This document shows, one piece after another, positions 9,186 to 17,607 of a stretch of DNA of 51,541 nucleotides. The notes under the pieces were generated by a model that had not been told where the DNA came from, did no database searches, and saw nothing but the letters and a program-made list of their open reading frames with translations. The translations under genes were made by a program, and so were the position numbers. The DNA comes from an uncultured Bacilli bacterium (GTDB taxonomy: Bacteria > Bacillota_I > Bacilli_A > RF39 > UBA660): positions 1 to 51,541 of the forward strand of contig CANRDQ010000005.1 in assembly GCA_947629395.1 (NCBI GenBank), read 5' to 3'. How positions within the stretch are numbered: the stretch's first letter is position 1; every line of letters starts with the position of its first letter.

Positions 9186-9588
9186 GAAAAATGGAGCAGG
9201 AAAATTTGTATTAGGTGCTTTAGTAGGAGCAGGACTTGGTATTTTATTCGCACCAAAGAAAGGATCAGAAACTAGAAAAGAATTAAAAGAAAAACTATTA
9301 GATTTAAAAAAACAAATCGAAGGTATTGATACTGAACAAGTAAAAGAAGACATGATGGCTAGATTTGAAGAAATTAAATATGAACTTGAAAATTTAGATA
9401 AAGAAAAAGTTTTAGAAATAGCTCAAGAAAAAGCTCAACAATTAAAAGAAAATACCGAAGAGTTAGTTGAAATGGCTAAAGAAAAAGGAACACCATTGTT
9501 AAAACAAGCAGCTGAAGACTTAAGACAAAAAGCTCTTGAAGTAACAAAAGAAGTTGTTAAAAAATTAGAAAAAGCAGAAAAAAAGTAA
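9172..9588 (+). CDS. ytxH: YtxH-like protein
   Basis: 138 residues. The N-terminal signature of YtxH is clear: a Gly-rich membrane helix GKFVLGALVGAGLGILFAPKKG followed by SETRKEL (about residues 10-38). The remainder is a long charged amphipathic helix (Lys/Glu/Leu), probably coiled coil on the cytoplasmic side. YtxH proteins are small stress-associated membrane proteins of unknown mechanism in Bacillus and relatives. The ATG overlaps the DUF948 gene by 14 bp. Two start codons in tandem (ATGATG) are available. A strong terminator follows, so this ends the operon that starts at 7161. Confidence 0.85.
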   Translation: MMENKKNGAGKFVLGALVGAGLGILFAPKKGSETRKELKEKLLDLKKQIEGIDTEQVKEDMMARFEEIKYELENLDKEKVLEIAQEKAQQLKENTEELVEMAKEKGTPLLKQAAEDLRQKALEVTKEVVKKLEKAEKK

Positions 9589-9607
9589 AAAAACTTTACT
9601 TTTTTTT
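9579..9607 (+). terminator. Rho-independent terminator
   Basis: A-rich stem (AAAAAGTAAA) pairs with TTTACTTTTT around a short loop, followed by a T-run; it overlaps the ytxH stop codon. Confidence 0.7.
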
Positions 9608-9654
9608 AGTCTATGTGGTATATTAAACACATAAATTACTTTTCATTGATTAAT

Positions 9655-9866
9655 TATAAGTAGAAAAATATTTTTTAAGCAAGAGATTTAGTGGTTGGTG
9701 AAAACTAAAAGGAAATATTTTTTGAAATACAGATTAGGAGAAAAGTCGTTGTTGGCGTTAACAAATTGAGTGCATGTTCTTCATGAAATAAGGTGGTACC
9801 ACGAGCAATTCGTCCTTATGATTGAAGAACTTTTATTTTTCAAAAATAAAGTATAGGAGGGATAAA
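9655..9866 (+). ncRNA. T-box leader (tyrosine) of tyrS
   Basis: A T-box riboswitch senses uncharged tRNA and controls read-through. The core T-box (AAGGTGGTACCACGAGC, around 9790-9806, with CGTCCTT at 9811-9817) is near consensus. Upstream, AGTGGTTGGTGAAAACT looks like the Stem I distal loop. The specifier loop reads GAAATACAGA, with TAC (9728-9730) as the specifier, a Tyr codon, agreeing with tyrS downstream. The competing terminator is a long hairpin: 9776-9783 (GTTCTTCA) pairs with 9823-9830 (TGAAGAAC), AAGG 9790-9793 with CCTT 9814-9817, then TTTTATTTTT. Under tyrosine starvation, uncharged tRNA-Tyr should stabilise the antiterminator. Confidence 0.92.
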
Positions 9867-9867
9867 T

Positions 9868-11103
9868 ATGACTTTTTTTGAAGAATTAAAATGGAGAGGA
9901 TTAATCAAAGATATGGCAGGGAGTGATTTAGAAGATAAACTTAATAATGATCACTTAACATTTTACTGGGGAACAGACCCTACTGCTGATAGTTTACACT
10001 TAGGACATTATTCATCATTAGTTACTGCCAAGAGATTAGCAAAAGCAGGACATCATCCAATCTTATTAATTGGAGGAGCAACAGGATTAATAGGAGATCC
10101 ACGTCCTACTTCTGAAAGAGAAATAATTTCTAAAGAAGCAGTAGAACAGAATCTAAGCGCTATTACTAAACAAGTAAAAAGTATTTTTGATGGTAATGTC
10201 GATGTAGTTAATAACTATGATTGGATGAAAGGTTATGAATTCTTAGAATTTTTAAGAGATGTTGGAAAATATATTAATGTTAATTATATGTTAGATAAAG
10301 ATATCATCAATAGAAGATTAGAAACAGGAATTACTTTCGCAGAATTTTCTTATACCTTAATTCAAGGTTATGACTTTTTACATTTATTTAAAGAAAAGAA
10401 TTGTGTTTTACAAGTAGAAGGTTCTGATCAATGGGGAAATATCACTACAGGACTTGAATTAATTAAGAAAAAACTTGGAAAAGAAGCTTATGGATTTACT
10501 ATGCCATTAGTCTTAGATAAAGAAGGTAGAAAGTTCGGAAAAAGTGAAGGTAATGCTTTATGGCTAGATAAAAATAAAACTACTAGTTATGAATTATACC
10601 AATACCTAATTAATGTTGATGATGAAATGGTAATAGATTACTTAAAAATATTTACTTTCTTATCAAAAGAAGAAATCGATGAGTTAGAAATTAAAAATAA
10701 AGAAAATCCACATTTAAGAGAAGCACATAAAGTTTTAGCCCGTGAAATTATTACTGACATTCATGGAAAAGAAGCTTATGAAGACGCTGTTAAAATAAGT
10801 GAAACTTTATTTAGTGGTGATATAGAAAAACTAAATGGTAGTCAAATTGAAGAAGCATTTAAAGGAATTACTCCATATAGTATTAAGGAAGAAAAAAATA
10901 TTGTTGATTTATTAGTAGAAGCTTCAGTAGTTTCTAGTAAGAGAGAAGCTCGTGAGTTTTTACATAACAATAGTATTAGTTTAAATGGTAAAAAGATAAA
11001 TGATGAAACACTTCAAATTACAGAAAATGAATTTATAGAACATAAATATTTAGTAATTAGACGTGGAAAGAAAAAATATTTTCTAATAACATTAGATAAG
11101 TAG
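9868..11103 (+). CDS. tyrS: Tyrosyl-tRNA synthetase
   Basis: Charges tRNA-Tyr with tyrosine, ATP-dependent, class I. 411 residues, normal for bacterial TyrRS. GGAGGGATAAAT precedes the ATG. Visible motifs: GTDPTADSLHLGHY (HIGH-type motif, about residues 37-50), the tyrosine-binding YTLIQGYDF (about 167-175), GSDQWGN (about 191), the KMSKS-type loop KFGKSEGNALW (about 224-234), and a C-terminal S4-like RNA-binding domain (about 340-405, with SSKREAREFLHNNSISLNG in parts). It is controlled by the T-box leader just upstream, whose specifier is a Tyr codon. Confidence 0.97.
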   Translation: MTFFEELKWRGLIKDMAGSDLEDKLNNDHLTFYWGTDPTADSLHLGHYSSLVTAKRLAKAGHHPILLIGGATGLIGDPRPTSEREIISKEAVEQNLSAITKQVKSIFDGNVDVVNNYDWMKGYEFLEFLRDVGKYINVNYMLDKDIINRRLETGITFAEFSYTLIQGYDFLHLFKEKNCVLQVEGSDQWGNITTGLELIKKKLGKEAYGFTMPLVLDKEGRKFGKSEGNALWLDKNKTTSYELYQYLINVDDEMVIDYLKIFTFLSKEEIDELEIKNKENPHLREAHKVLAREIITDIHGKEAYEDAVKISETLFSGDIEKLNGSQIEEAFKGITPYSIKEEKNIVDLLVEASVVSSKREAREFLHNNSISLNGKKINDETLQITENEFIEHKYLVIRRGKKKYFLITLDK

Positions 11104-11104
11104 A

Positions 11105-11135
11105 AGTAGCTGTTGAAAAATACAGCTTTCTTTGT
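11105..11135 (+). terminator. Terminator after tyrS, overlapping a promoter
   Basis: AGCTGT pairs with ACAGCT around an A-rich loop, followed by TTCTTTGTT. The downstream promoter begins inside this hairpin. Confidence 0.65.
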
Positions 11136-11141
11136 TACAAT
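11113..11141 (+). promoter_or_regulatory. Probable sigma-A promoter
   Basis: TTGAAA (11113-11118), 17-bp spacer, TACAAT (11136-11141). It drives the repeat protein and phosphatase genes and shares bases with the tyrS terminator. Confidence 0.6.
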
Positions 11142-11172
11142 TTAGAAGAGGAAATAGGAAAGGAGGTATAAT

Positions 11173-12399
11173 ATGAATCCAAAATTAAAAAAACTTTTTA
11201 TGATTATTGTAGTTATTAGTATCATAGTGTTATTACTTGATGGAATATTTGTTATTTTTACATATGTTAAAAAAGAAAATAATAAAGTATATGTAGATAG
11301 TGCTAATGCTTTTGAAAAACTAGATAACGGATATATTTTAGTTGGAAGTAATAATGATAATAATAAAGGCTATGAAAAAGCTAAAATAACTAGATATGAT
11401 AATAATAAAAATAAAATTTGGGAAAAGTTTTATAACAAAGGTTATAATAGTACATTCTTTAATGTAAAAGCTGATGAAGATAGCTTTGTAGCCGTAGGTA
11501 GTTATGAAAAAACTAAAGCTGAGAAGAAGGATAAAACTAGAACTGCATTATTTGTAAAATATGATAAAAATGGAGAAGTTATTTTTGAAAAGACTTTTCA
11601 AATTTTAGGAAATTCTAAGTTTACCAATGTTGCCGTAGTTGATGACGGTTATATAGTTGTTGGTCAAAGTATATTTGAAAATTTAACATTAGGTATAGAT
11701 TCCCGTGGTGGTGGAGTTATGATTAAATATGATAAGACTGGTAAAGAAGTTTGGAGAACTAATTACGGTGGAAGTAAATCAGGATTATTTAATGATTTAG
11801 TTGTAACTAAAGATTATATTTATGTTGTTGGAAAAGATGCTGCTAGAGTAGGTACTATTTCTAAATATACTCTAGATGGTGAAAGAATTGATACAACTAA
11901 TTATAAAATAACTGATACTCTAGGTTTTTCTAGTATTGTCAAATATGGAAATCAACTTATAGTTGCTGGTGCCAAAAAACTAAGTGATAATGAAGATGAT
12001 TATGATACTGATGCTGTTATTGTTAAATATGACTTGAACCTAAATCAAATCGATGAAGTAACATACAAAGGAAAAGGTATGGAAAGATTTAACAAAATCA
12101 TCTTAGATTCTGATAAGAATTTAGTACTTATTGGACATACAGCTGTTAAAGATAAAGAAAAATCTACTAAGAGATTAAATGTTTTCAGATATGATGGTAT
12201 AATTGCGAAATATAAAACTAATTTGAAAAAAGGTTATGTTGAAAACTATGGTGAACAAAAATTAGATGATTACTTCACTGATGTTAAAGAAGTAGATGGT
12301 AAATATTTAGTTAGTGGTTACTCAAGTTATAAAAAGGACGGATTCTTATCTAAATTTATTACTTATAGTAAACAAGGAAAGTCTTTGGAGGTTAAATAA
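11173..12399 (+). CDS. Membrane-anchored beta-propeller-like repeat protein
   Basis: 408 residues. One N-terminal transmembrane helix (about residues 9-32, no cleavage motif) anchors a long extracytoplasmic domain. That domain has about six imperfect repeats of roughly 50-60 residues, each with a pattern such as DGYIVVG, then a Lys/Tyr strand IKYDKTGKEVW; examples are at residues 50-80, 95-140, 155-200, 215-240 and 260-310. This resembles bacterial delta-60/PQQ-like beta-propeller proteins that report variables as if logging values; no catalytic residue stands out. GGAGGTATAAT is the ribosome site. The stop overlaps the phosphatase start by one base. Function unknown. Confidence 0.65.
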   Translation: MNPKLKKLFMIIVVISIIVLLLDGIFVIFTYVKKENNKVYVDSANAFEKLDNGYILVGSNNDNNKGYEKAKITRYDNNKNKIWEKFYNKGYNSTFFNVKADEDSFVAVGSYEKTKAEKKDKTRTALFVKYDKNGEVIFEKTFQILGNSKFTNVAVVDDGYIVVGQSIFENLTLGIDSRGGGVMIKYDKTGKEVWRTNYGGSKSGLFNDLVVTKDYIYVVGKDAARVGTISKYTLDGERIDTTNYKITDTLGFSSIVKYGNQLIVAGAKKLSDNEDDYDTDAVIVKYDLNLNQIDEVTYKGKGMERFNKIILDSDKNLVLIGHTAVKDKEKSTKRLNVFRYDGIIAKYKTNLKKGYVENYGEQKLDDYFTDVKEVDGKYLVSGYSSYKKDGFLSKFITYSKQGKSLEVK

Positions 12400-12920
12400 T
12401 GAGAGTATATTTAGTTCGTCATGGACAAACAGAATACAATGAACAAGGAATTGTTCAAGGTAATTTACCAGTACCTTTAAGTAAAAAAGGTGAATTTCAA
12501 TGTAATGAAATAAGAAATAAATTAAAAGATGTAGATTTTGATATATGTCTATGTTCTCCTATCTTTAGAGCAATTCAAAGTGCTATGATAATTGTTGGAG
12601 ATAGAGTTCATATTGAAAAAAATGATTTACTTAGAGAACGTGAAATTGAAATTTTACAAGGTAGAAGTAAAAAAGATATTGAAATAGATCCTGAAAATTA
12701 TGGAGAAAAAGATGGTATTGAACAAAATAATCATGTCTTTGAAAGATGTGAAGAATTTGTTAAATATTTAAAAGAAAACTATCAAGATAAAACAGTATTA
12801 ATTGTATCTCATGGTATTATTATTCAATGTTTACATACTATTTTACATGGTGGTAAATATAGTGAAGATCTTACAGCAGTAGATGTAGGTAACTGTTATC
12901 TTGAAGAAATTAACATATAA
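12399..12920 (+). CDS. Histidine phosphatase (phosphoglycerate mutase-like)
   Basis: 173 residues of the histidine phosphatase superfamily. The N-terminus is MRVYLVRHGQTEYN, with the catalytic RHG at residues 7-9. Other conserved parts are PLSKKG (about 28), CSPIFRAIQSA with the substrate-binding Arg (about 52-62), LREREIEILQG with the acidic general acid (about 78-88), and VSHGIIIQCL with the second catalytic His (about 136). Substrate is not readable; relatives act on phospho-sugars or nucleotides such as alpha-ribazole phosphate. The ATG overlaps the preceding TAA (TAATG), implying translational coupling, so its partner may be the repeat protein. Confidence 0.85.
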   Translation: MRVYLVRHGQTEYNEQGIVQGNLPVPLSKKGEFQCNEIRNKLKDVDFDICLCSPIFRAIQSAMIIVGDRVHIEKNDLLREREIEILQGRSKKDIEIDPENYGEKDGIEQNNHVFERCEEFVKYLKENYQDKTVLIVSHGIIIQCLHTILHGGKYSEDLTAVDVGNCYLEEINI

Positions 12921-12949
12921 AAAAAGTTTGGAATTTCCAAACTTTTTTT
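12919..12949. terminator. Bidirectional terminator
   Basis: A long A/T-flanked stem, AAAAAGTTTGGA pairing with TCCAAACTTTTT across a 3-nt loop, between the convergent phosphatase and rpsD genes. It works for both. Confidence 0.9.
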
Positions 12950-12950
12950 A

Positions 12951-13553
12951 TTACTTACTATAGAACTCAACGATTAATGCTTCGTTGATATCAGCATTAA
13001 GTTCTGCTCTTTCAGGATATCTTACATAAGTAGCTTCCATTTTCTTTTCATCATAATTGATAAATTCAACTCTTTTAGTTACTTTTGCAAGAGATTCAGT
13101 AACAACTTTTAATTCTTTATCTTTATCCTTTAAAGAGATAACATCACCGATTTTTACTTGATATGATGGAATATCAACTTTTTTACCATTAACAGTAACA
13201 TGTCCATGGTTAACAAGTTGTCTTGCTCCACGTCTAGTAGAAGCAAATCCAATACGATAAACTAAATTATCTAAACGAGATTCAAGTAATTTTAAGAAGT
13301 TTTCACCATGAATACCAGTCATTTTACCAGCTCTTTCAAAAGTGCTTCTAAATTGTTTTTCACTTACACCATACATAAAACGTACTTTTTGTTTTTCTTT
13401 TAAGTGAACACCATAATCAGATAATTTACCTTTACGAGCATTACCATGTTGTCCAGGTCCATAAGGACGACGAGCTAATTCTTCACCAGTTTCTTTGATT
13501 GAAAAACCAACACGACGAGCTTGTTTACGAACAGGTCCAGTATATCTTGCCAT
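12951..13553 (-). CDS. rpsD: 30S ribosomal protein S4
   Basis: 200 residues, normal for S4. It binds 16S rRNA in early small-subunit assembly and is also a translational autoregulator. The start [18 protein letters not shown] is typical, as are [23 protein letters not shown] (in parts), [30 protein letters not shown] (S4 RNA-binding domain, about residues 92-120) and the C-terminal IVEFYSK. No zinc-binding cysteines are present, so it is the zinc-independent form. It is transcribed alone from a strong promoter at 13717-13745 through a 150-nt structured leader, and is convergent with the phosphatase. Confidence 0.98.
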   Translation of the reverse strand: MARYTGPVRKQARRVGFSIKETGEELARRPYGPGQHGNARKGKLSDYGVHLKEKQKVRFMYGVSEKQFRSTFERAGKMTGIHGENFLKLLESRLDNLVYRIGFASTRRGARQLVNHGHVTVNGKKVDIPSYQVKIGDVISLKDKDKELKVVTESLAKVTKRVEFINYDEKKMEATYVRYPERAELNADINEALIVEFYSK

Positions 13554-13710
13554 CTTTGTTTCTCCTTTCCTTATATTACATATTTCTTGAAATGTATTAT
13601 GCCTATCCTAGGGAGTCTTTCTAACTTTTTCACTCAACAGCAAAGTTACTAAATTATATTCGAAAAACACATTAAGATACACAAAATACTGCTGTTTCAA
13701 GTAAATTGCA
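13554..13710 (-). ncRNA. rpsD 5' leader, probable S4 autoregulatory RNA
   Basis: About 155 nt separate the promoter from the rpsD start. On the minus strand AACAGCA (just downstream of the start site) can pair with TGCTGTT about 50 nt later, and a second purine-rich part lies before AAGGAAAGGAG. Firmicute rpsD leaders carry a structured S4-binding element, so this is the expected place and size. I have not folded it. Confidence 0.5.
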
Positions 13711-13716
13711 CCCCTA

Positions 13717-13745
13717 ATTATAAAGGTAAATACCTTATAAGTCAA
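13717..13745 (-). promoter_or_regulatory. Sigma-A promoter of rpsD
   Basis: On the minus strand: TTGACT (13745-13740), 17-bp spacer, TATAAT (13722-13717). Near consensus, consistent with a highly expressed ribosomal protein gene. Confidence 0.85.
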
Positions 13746-13845
13746 GTTTTATAACAAAATTTTGAGATTTTATATATTTTGTAGAAATTGTAGAAAAATT
13801 TCGGAAGTTGTGGTAAAATGAAAATGATATGATAGAGGTGGTAAC

Positions 13846-15558
13846 ATGCAAGGGCAAATATTGATTATATCTACCGTTTTATTTATCGCGATTGTAATTG
13901 TAGTTGTTACACTTCAATTCATTCGAAAAAAGAAATCAAATCGGTATTTAGAAGCAATTAGAGGTTTAGAAAGAGAAACTAATTTAGTTGCTAGTACCCC
14001 TGTTTTATTAGAGCTATCTAAAGTAGAAGCGATTATTAATAATGAAACAATGGAAGAAAAATATAATATTTGGCAAAAGAAATTTGAAGATTTAAAAGAT
14101 AAGAGATTAGCAGAAATTAATGATCTTCTTATTGAACTAGAATCTTTAGTAGAAAGAAAAAAATATAATGAATATCAAAAATTATTTGCGAAAGCTGAAT
14201 TAGAAATTTATAAAAGTAAAGAATTCGCCGATAATTTATTAGAACAAATAAAAGATATCTCTTCTAGTGAAGAAAAATATCGAAATATTATTACTAAATT
14301 AAAAACAAAATATCGTAAAATAAATAGTGAATTTGAACAACATAGAACTTTATATGAAGGAATGCAAGAGGCTATTGAATTACAACTTGAAAATATTGAA
14401 AAAAGATTTTTAGATTTTGAGAAAGTTATGGAAAAAAATGAATATGATGAAGTAGTGCATATTGTTAAAGCCTTAGACACTATGGTAGATCATATGAACA
14501 TAATAGTTAAAGAAACACCTGATGTTTTATTAATGGCTAATGAATTAATTCCTAAAAGAATGAAAGAAATAAAAGAAACAGTAGACGATATGACTAAACA
14601 AGGTTATCCTCTTGATTATTTAAATATCGACTACAATATGGATGAATCTAAAAAGAATATTGAAAATATAATGGATAAAGTTAAAATGCTTAATCTAGAA
14701 GGTTGTATGTTTGATTTAAAAACTATTCTAGATTATTTAGATTCATTATTTGTTGATTTTGAAAAAGAGAGATTAAGTCGTAAAGTATATGAAGAAATAA
14801 ATGGTGATTTCTCTAAAAAATTAAAAAAGATTAACAAAATGGTTAAAGAAATTTATAATCAATTAGATGATATTAAGAATATGTATGATTTAAGTGATGA
14901 TGACGTTAAGATTATTGATGACGCTAATAAACTATTAGTAGAGATTAATGATGATTATAAGAAATTAACAGCTAAAGTAAAAAATCAATCTTCTCCATAT
15001 TCAGCAGTTCATAAAGAAATAGAAGAATTAACAGTAAGACTTAAAAATATGGAAGAACAATTAGATATTTCTCTTAAATCACTTGGTAATATGTATGATG
15101 ATGAAGTAAGAGCTCGTGAACAATTAGATGAAATACAAGAGTTCTTAAAGCAATGTAAAATAAAAATAAGAAGTTATAAATTACCTGTTATTACAGATAA
15201 CTACTTTGTAGAATTATCGGAGGCTAATGAAGCTATTGCCGAAGTAATTAAAGAACTTGAGAAAAAACCTATCGTTATAAAAACCTTAAATACAAGAGTA
15301 GATACAGCTAGAGATTTAGTTTTAAAACTATATAAAACTACCAATGAAATGGTTAAAACAGCTATGATGGCTGAACAAGCTATAGTTTATGGAAATAGAT
15401 ATATTTCCAGTTATAAAGAAGTAGAAGAAGGTATTAAAGAAGCTACTGAAGCTTTCTATAAAGGAAAATATAGAGAATCCTTAGATATTTCAATTAAAGC
15501 AACATCAATTGTTGATGAAAATATTTATAAAAAACTATTGGCGGTGTATGATGACTAA
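13846..15558 (+). CDS. ezrA: Septation ring formation regulator EzrA
   Basis: 570 residues, the usual EzrA length. One N-terminal transmembrane helix (about residues 4-27) is followed by a very long all-helical cytoplasmic region with repeated coiled-coil/spectrin-like stretches rich in Glu, Lys and Leu. Family cues are the start QGQILIISTVLF, the NRYLEAIRGLERE stretch after the helix (about 36-48), and the C-terminal helices with YKEVEEGIKEATEAFYKGKYRESLDISIKA (in parts). EzrA binds FtsZ, limits Z-ring formation away from mid-cell, and helps recruit wall synthesis. rpsD lies divergently upstream, a neighbourhood also seen in Bacillus. GAGGTGGTAAC precedes the ATG. Confidence 0.9.
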   Translation: MQGQILIISTVLFIAIVIVVVTLQFIRKKKSNRYLEAIRGLERETNLVASTPVLLELSKVEAIINNETMEEKYNIWQKKFEDLKDKRLAEINDLLIELESLVERKKYNEYQKLFAKAELEIYKSKEFADNLLEQIKDISSSEEKYRNIITKLKTKYRKINSEFEQHRTLYEGMQEAIELQLENIEKRFLDFEKVMEKNEYDEVVHIVKALDTMVDHMNIIVKETPDVLLMANELIPKRMKEIKETVDDMTKQGYPLDYLNIDYNMDESKKNIENIMDKVKMLNLEGCMFDLKTILDYLDSLFVDFEKERLSRKVYEEINGDFSKKLKKINKMVKEIYNQLDDIKNMYDLSDDDVKIIDDANKLLVEINDDYKKLTAKVKNQSSPYSAVHKEIEELTVRLKNMEEQLDISLKSLGNMYDDEVRAREQLDEIQEFLKQCKIKIRSYKLPVITDNYFVELSEANEAIAEVIKELEKKPIVIKTLNTRVDTARDLVLKLYKTTNEMVKTAMMAEQAIVYGNRYISSYKEVEEGIKEATEAFYKGKYRESLDISIKATSIVDENIYKKLLAVYDD

Positions 15559-16198
15559 AAAGAATAAAACTAAAAAGAATGAGTTTTACTTTGGTGGTGT
15601 TGAGTTCTTATCAATTTCCATATTATGTCTAGTGATTGCAGCAGTATTTCTAGTTATTTCTATGCAATCAAGTTATACAGATAAATATGAAGTAATGAGA
15701 TCTGGAGCTTCCACTTTAGGGCTTAATGCCAACGTAGAAGAACTAAAAGCAGAAAAAAATACTATTTACTTAGTAGAACTTATTGATAGGGGTTTGATGT
15801 CTCCTATGAAAAATCCATTTCATGATACTAAATATTGTGATACCACTAGTTCTAGTGTAACATTCAAAGGAGAACAACCTATAGTTACTTTAAAATGTGG
15901 AGAATATCTAATAGATAAACAAAATTTAGCTGATAAAAAATATAACATTTATAGAGTAACAGAATGGGATACTACTAAAAATCATAATGATAATGAATCT
16001 AGAAAATTATTTAATTACAAAGTAAATGGAAAAAATGGTTTTTCTAGTTTCTATGAAGAAGATATGTTCTTATATGCTTTTAATTTAGAACATTCAACAA
16101 AATATAAGAAAGTCAGTAAAATTCCTGAAAAATATCATGTCTATAGTAAAAAATTCTATCGACATAAACAAAAAGTTGCTACAATTAATAAGAAATAG
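15548..16198 (+). CDS. Single-pass membrane protein of unknown function
   Basis: 216 residues from ATG 15548, which has GGCGGTG just upstream and overlaps the ezrA stop by 11 bp; the longer frame from 15509 would extend into ezrA. A basic N-terminus (TKKNKTKKNE) precedes one hydrophobic helix (about residues 19-42, SISILCLVIAAVFLVISM), then an extracytoplasmic part of about 170 residues with four cysteines (Cys pairs near KYCDTT and LKCGEY) and a Lys-rich end. I do not recognise a family. Its layout resembles pilin-like proteins but it lacks the G/FTLxE cleavage motif. Overlap with ezrA suggests co-expression with division functions. Confidence 0.65.
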   Translation: MMTKKNKTKKNEFYFGGVEFLSISILCLVIAAVFLVISMQSSYTDKYEVMRSGASTLGLNANVEELKAEKNTIYLVELIDRGLMSPMKNPFHDTKYCDTTSSSVTFKGEQPIVTLKCGEYLIDKQNLADKKYNIYRVTEWDTTKNHNDNESRKLFNYKVNGKNGFSSFYEEDMFLYAFNLEHSTKYKKVSKIPEKYHVYSKKFYRHKQKVATINKK

Positions 16199-16209
16199 TA
16201 TTAAAACAT

Positions 16210-16238
16210 TTGTTAATACTATTTCTTTTTGGTATAAT
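16210..16238 (+). promoter_or_regulatory. Sigma-A promoter of the GT-C cluster
   Basis: TTGTTA (16210-16215), 17-bp spacer, TATAAT (16233-16238), with an extended TGG before the -10. It precedes the first of three tandem membrane genes. Confidence 0.65.
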
Positions 16239-16263
16239 ATAGCTGAAAACGAGGAGTGATACT

Positions 16264-17595
16264 ATGAAAAAGTCATTTAAAATACTTCCATGTGTTTTTT
16301 TATTTGTAATTGTACTATTATGGAATTTATTAATATTTCCAACTGACTTAGAAGAAATTTGGAATTACGGCTTTGCTCATAACATATTTTCAGGATTAGT
16401 ACCTTATAGAGATTTCAATATGATTACCACACCACTATATTCTATATTTATGAGTATACCATTTCATATATTTGAATCTAATATGTTAATATTTCATATT
16501 ACCCAAGCTCTAATCATTACTGCGATTTTCTTTATAATATTTAAAATGTTTTCTAGACAAGGATGGTTAGTTATCTTATTATTTTTCTTACCACTCCCTA
16601 ATTTATTACCAAACCCTAATTGGTTATTATTACTATTATTTGTAATAGTATTATATCTAGAAATGGAAAGTAAGAATGATGACAATGACATATTAATAGG
16701 ATTCTTAATAGGACTTTCTATTTTAACTAATCAAATAGTAGGATTATTCTTAATCTTACCAAGTATATTATATTTAAAAAAACCTAAAAAACTAATTATG
16801 AGAGCTATTGGTTGTATAATACCGATAATTGTTTTTATAGTTTATTTATGTACTACAGGCGCTTTCAATTCATTTATGGAAATATGTGTAGGTAGTATTT
16901 CTAATTTAGTTAAAGATATGAACCTATTTAGTTTATTTACCTTATTTACAATAGGAATTATCTTACTAACAATACGTTTAATAAAAAACGATCCTAAAGA
17001 TATCAAAAATTATTATGGACTTGCATTTTATACTATAATTTTTCCATTTTTTGATTATCAACACTTTCAATTATGTTTAATAGTTTTCGCATTAATTTTA
17101 TTTTCTAACTTTACAAGTGAATCAAAAACATTTAAGTATGAATTCTTTACATCAGGAATAATTATTGCCATTACTATTTTAGGATTAGTATTGTTATTAC
17201 CAAAAGATGGTTTCATCTATCCAAATAATATTAATCATTTTGAATTTAGACTTATCCCTAAAACCTCAATTGATCAAACAGAAGTTTTGAATAAATTCTT
17301 AGAAGACCATGATGGTGAAGATATCATGTTTATTAATTCTAATGCATATTATTTTAAACTTATTAATAATATGAAAATTAATCACTTAGATATTTTAAAT
17401 AAAAACTATTGGGGTAAAAATGCTGATGAAAAAATCTTAAACAGTATTAAAGCTCGAAAGAATTCATTATTTATTATTAATAAAAAAGAAACTAATGATG
17501 ATAAACAAATTGATAAAAAAGTTGTAGATTATATTTTAAATAATGGTACTAGAGTAGAAAAGATAGGAGTATTTGATATTTACATTATGAATTAA
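16264..17595 (+). CDS. GT-C-like multi-spanning membrane glycosyltransferase, paralogue 1
   Basis: 443 residues with about ten hydrophobic segments and a soluble C-terminal domain (from about residue 325). After the first helix comes an acidic loop, PTDLEEIWNYGFAHNIFSGLVPYRDFN, then TTPLY: the layout of GT39/ArnT-type GT-C enzymes, which use an acidic residue in the first extracytoplasmic loop and a polyprenyl-phosphate sugar donor. I give this class from the fold pattern, not from a close match. It is followed with 12-bp gaps by two more copies. This copy is the most diverged of the three, especially at residues 100-300. The acceptor is unknown; wall polymers or lipids are likely. Confidence 0.65.
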   Translation: MKKSFKILPCVFLFVIVLLWNLLIFPTDLEEIWNYGFAHNIFSGLVPYRDFNMITTPLYSIFMSIPFHIFESNMLIFHITQALIITAIFFIIFKMFSRQGWLVILLFFLPLPNLLPNPNWLLLLLFVIVLYLEMESKNDDNDILIGFLIGLSILTNQIVGLFLILPSILYLKKPKKLIMRAIGCIIPIIVFIVYLCTTGAFNSFMEICVGSISNLVKDMNLFSLFTLFTIGIILLTIRLIKNDPKDIKNYYGLAFYTIIFPFFDYQHFQLCLIVFALILFSNFTSESKTFKYEFFTSGIIIAITILGLVLLLPKDGFIYPNNINHFEFRLIPKTSIDQTEVLNKFLEDHDGEDIMFINSNAYYFKLINNMKINHLDILNKNYWGKNADEKILNSIKARKNSLFIINKKETNDDKQIDKKVVDYILNNGTRVEKIGVFDIYIMN

Positions 17596-17607
17596 GGAGG
17601 ACCATTC

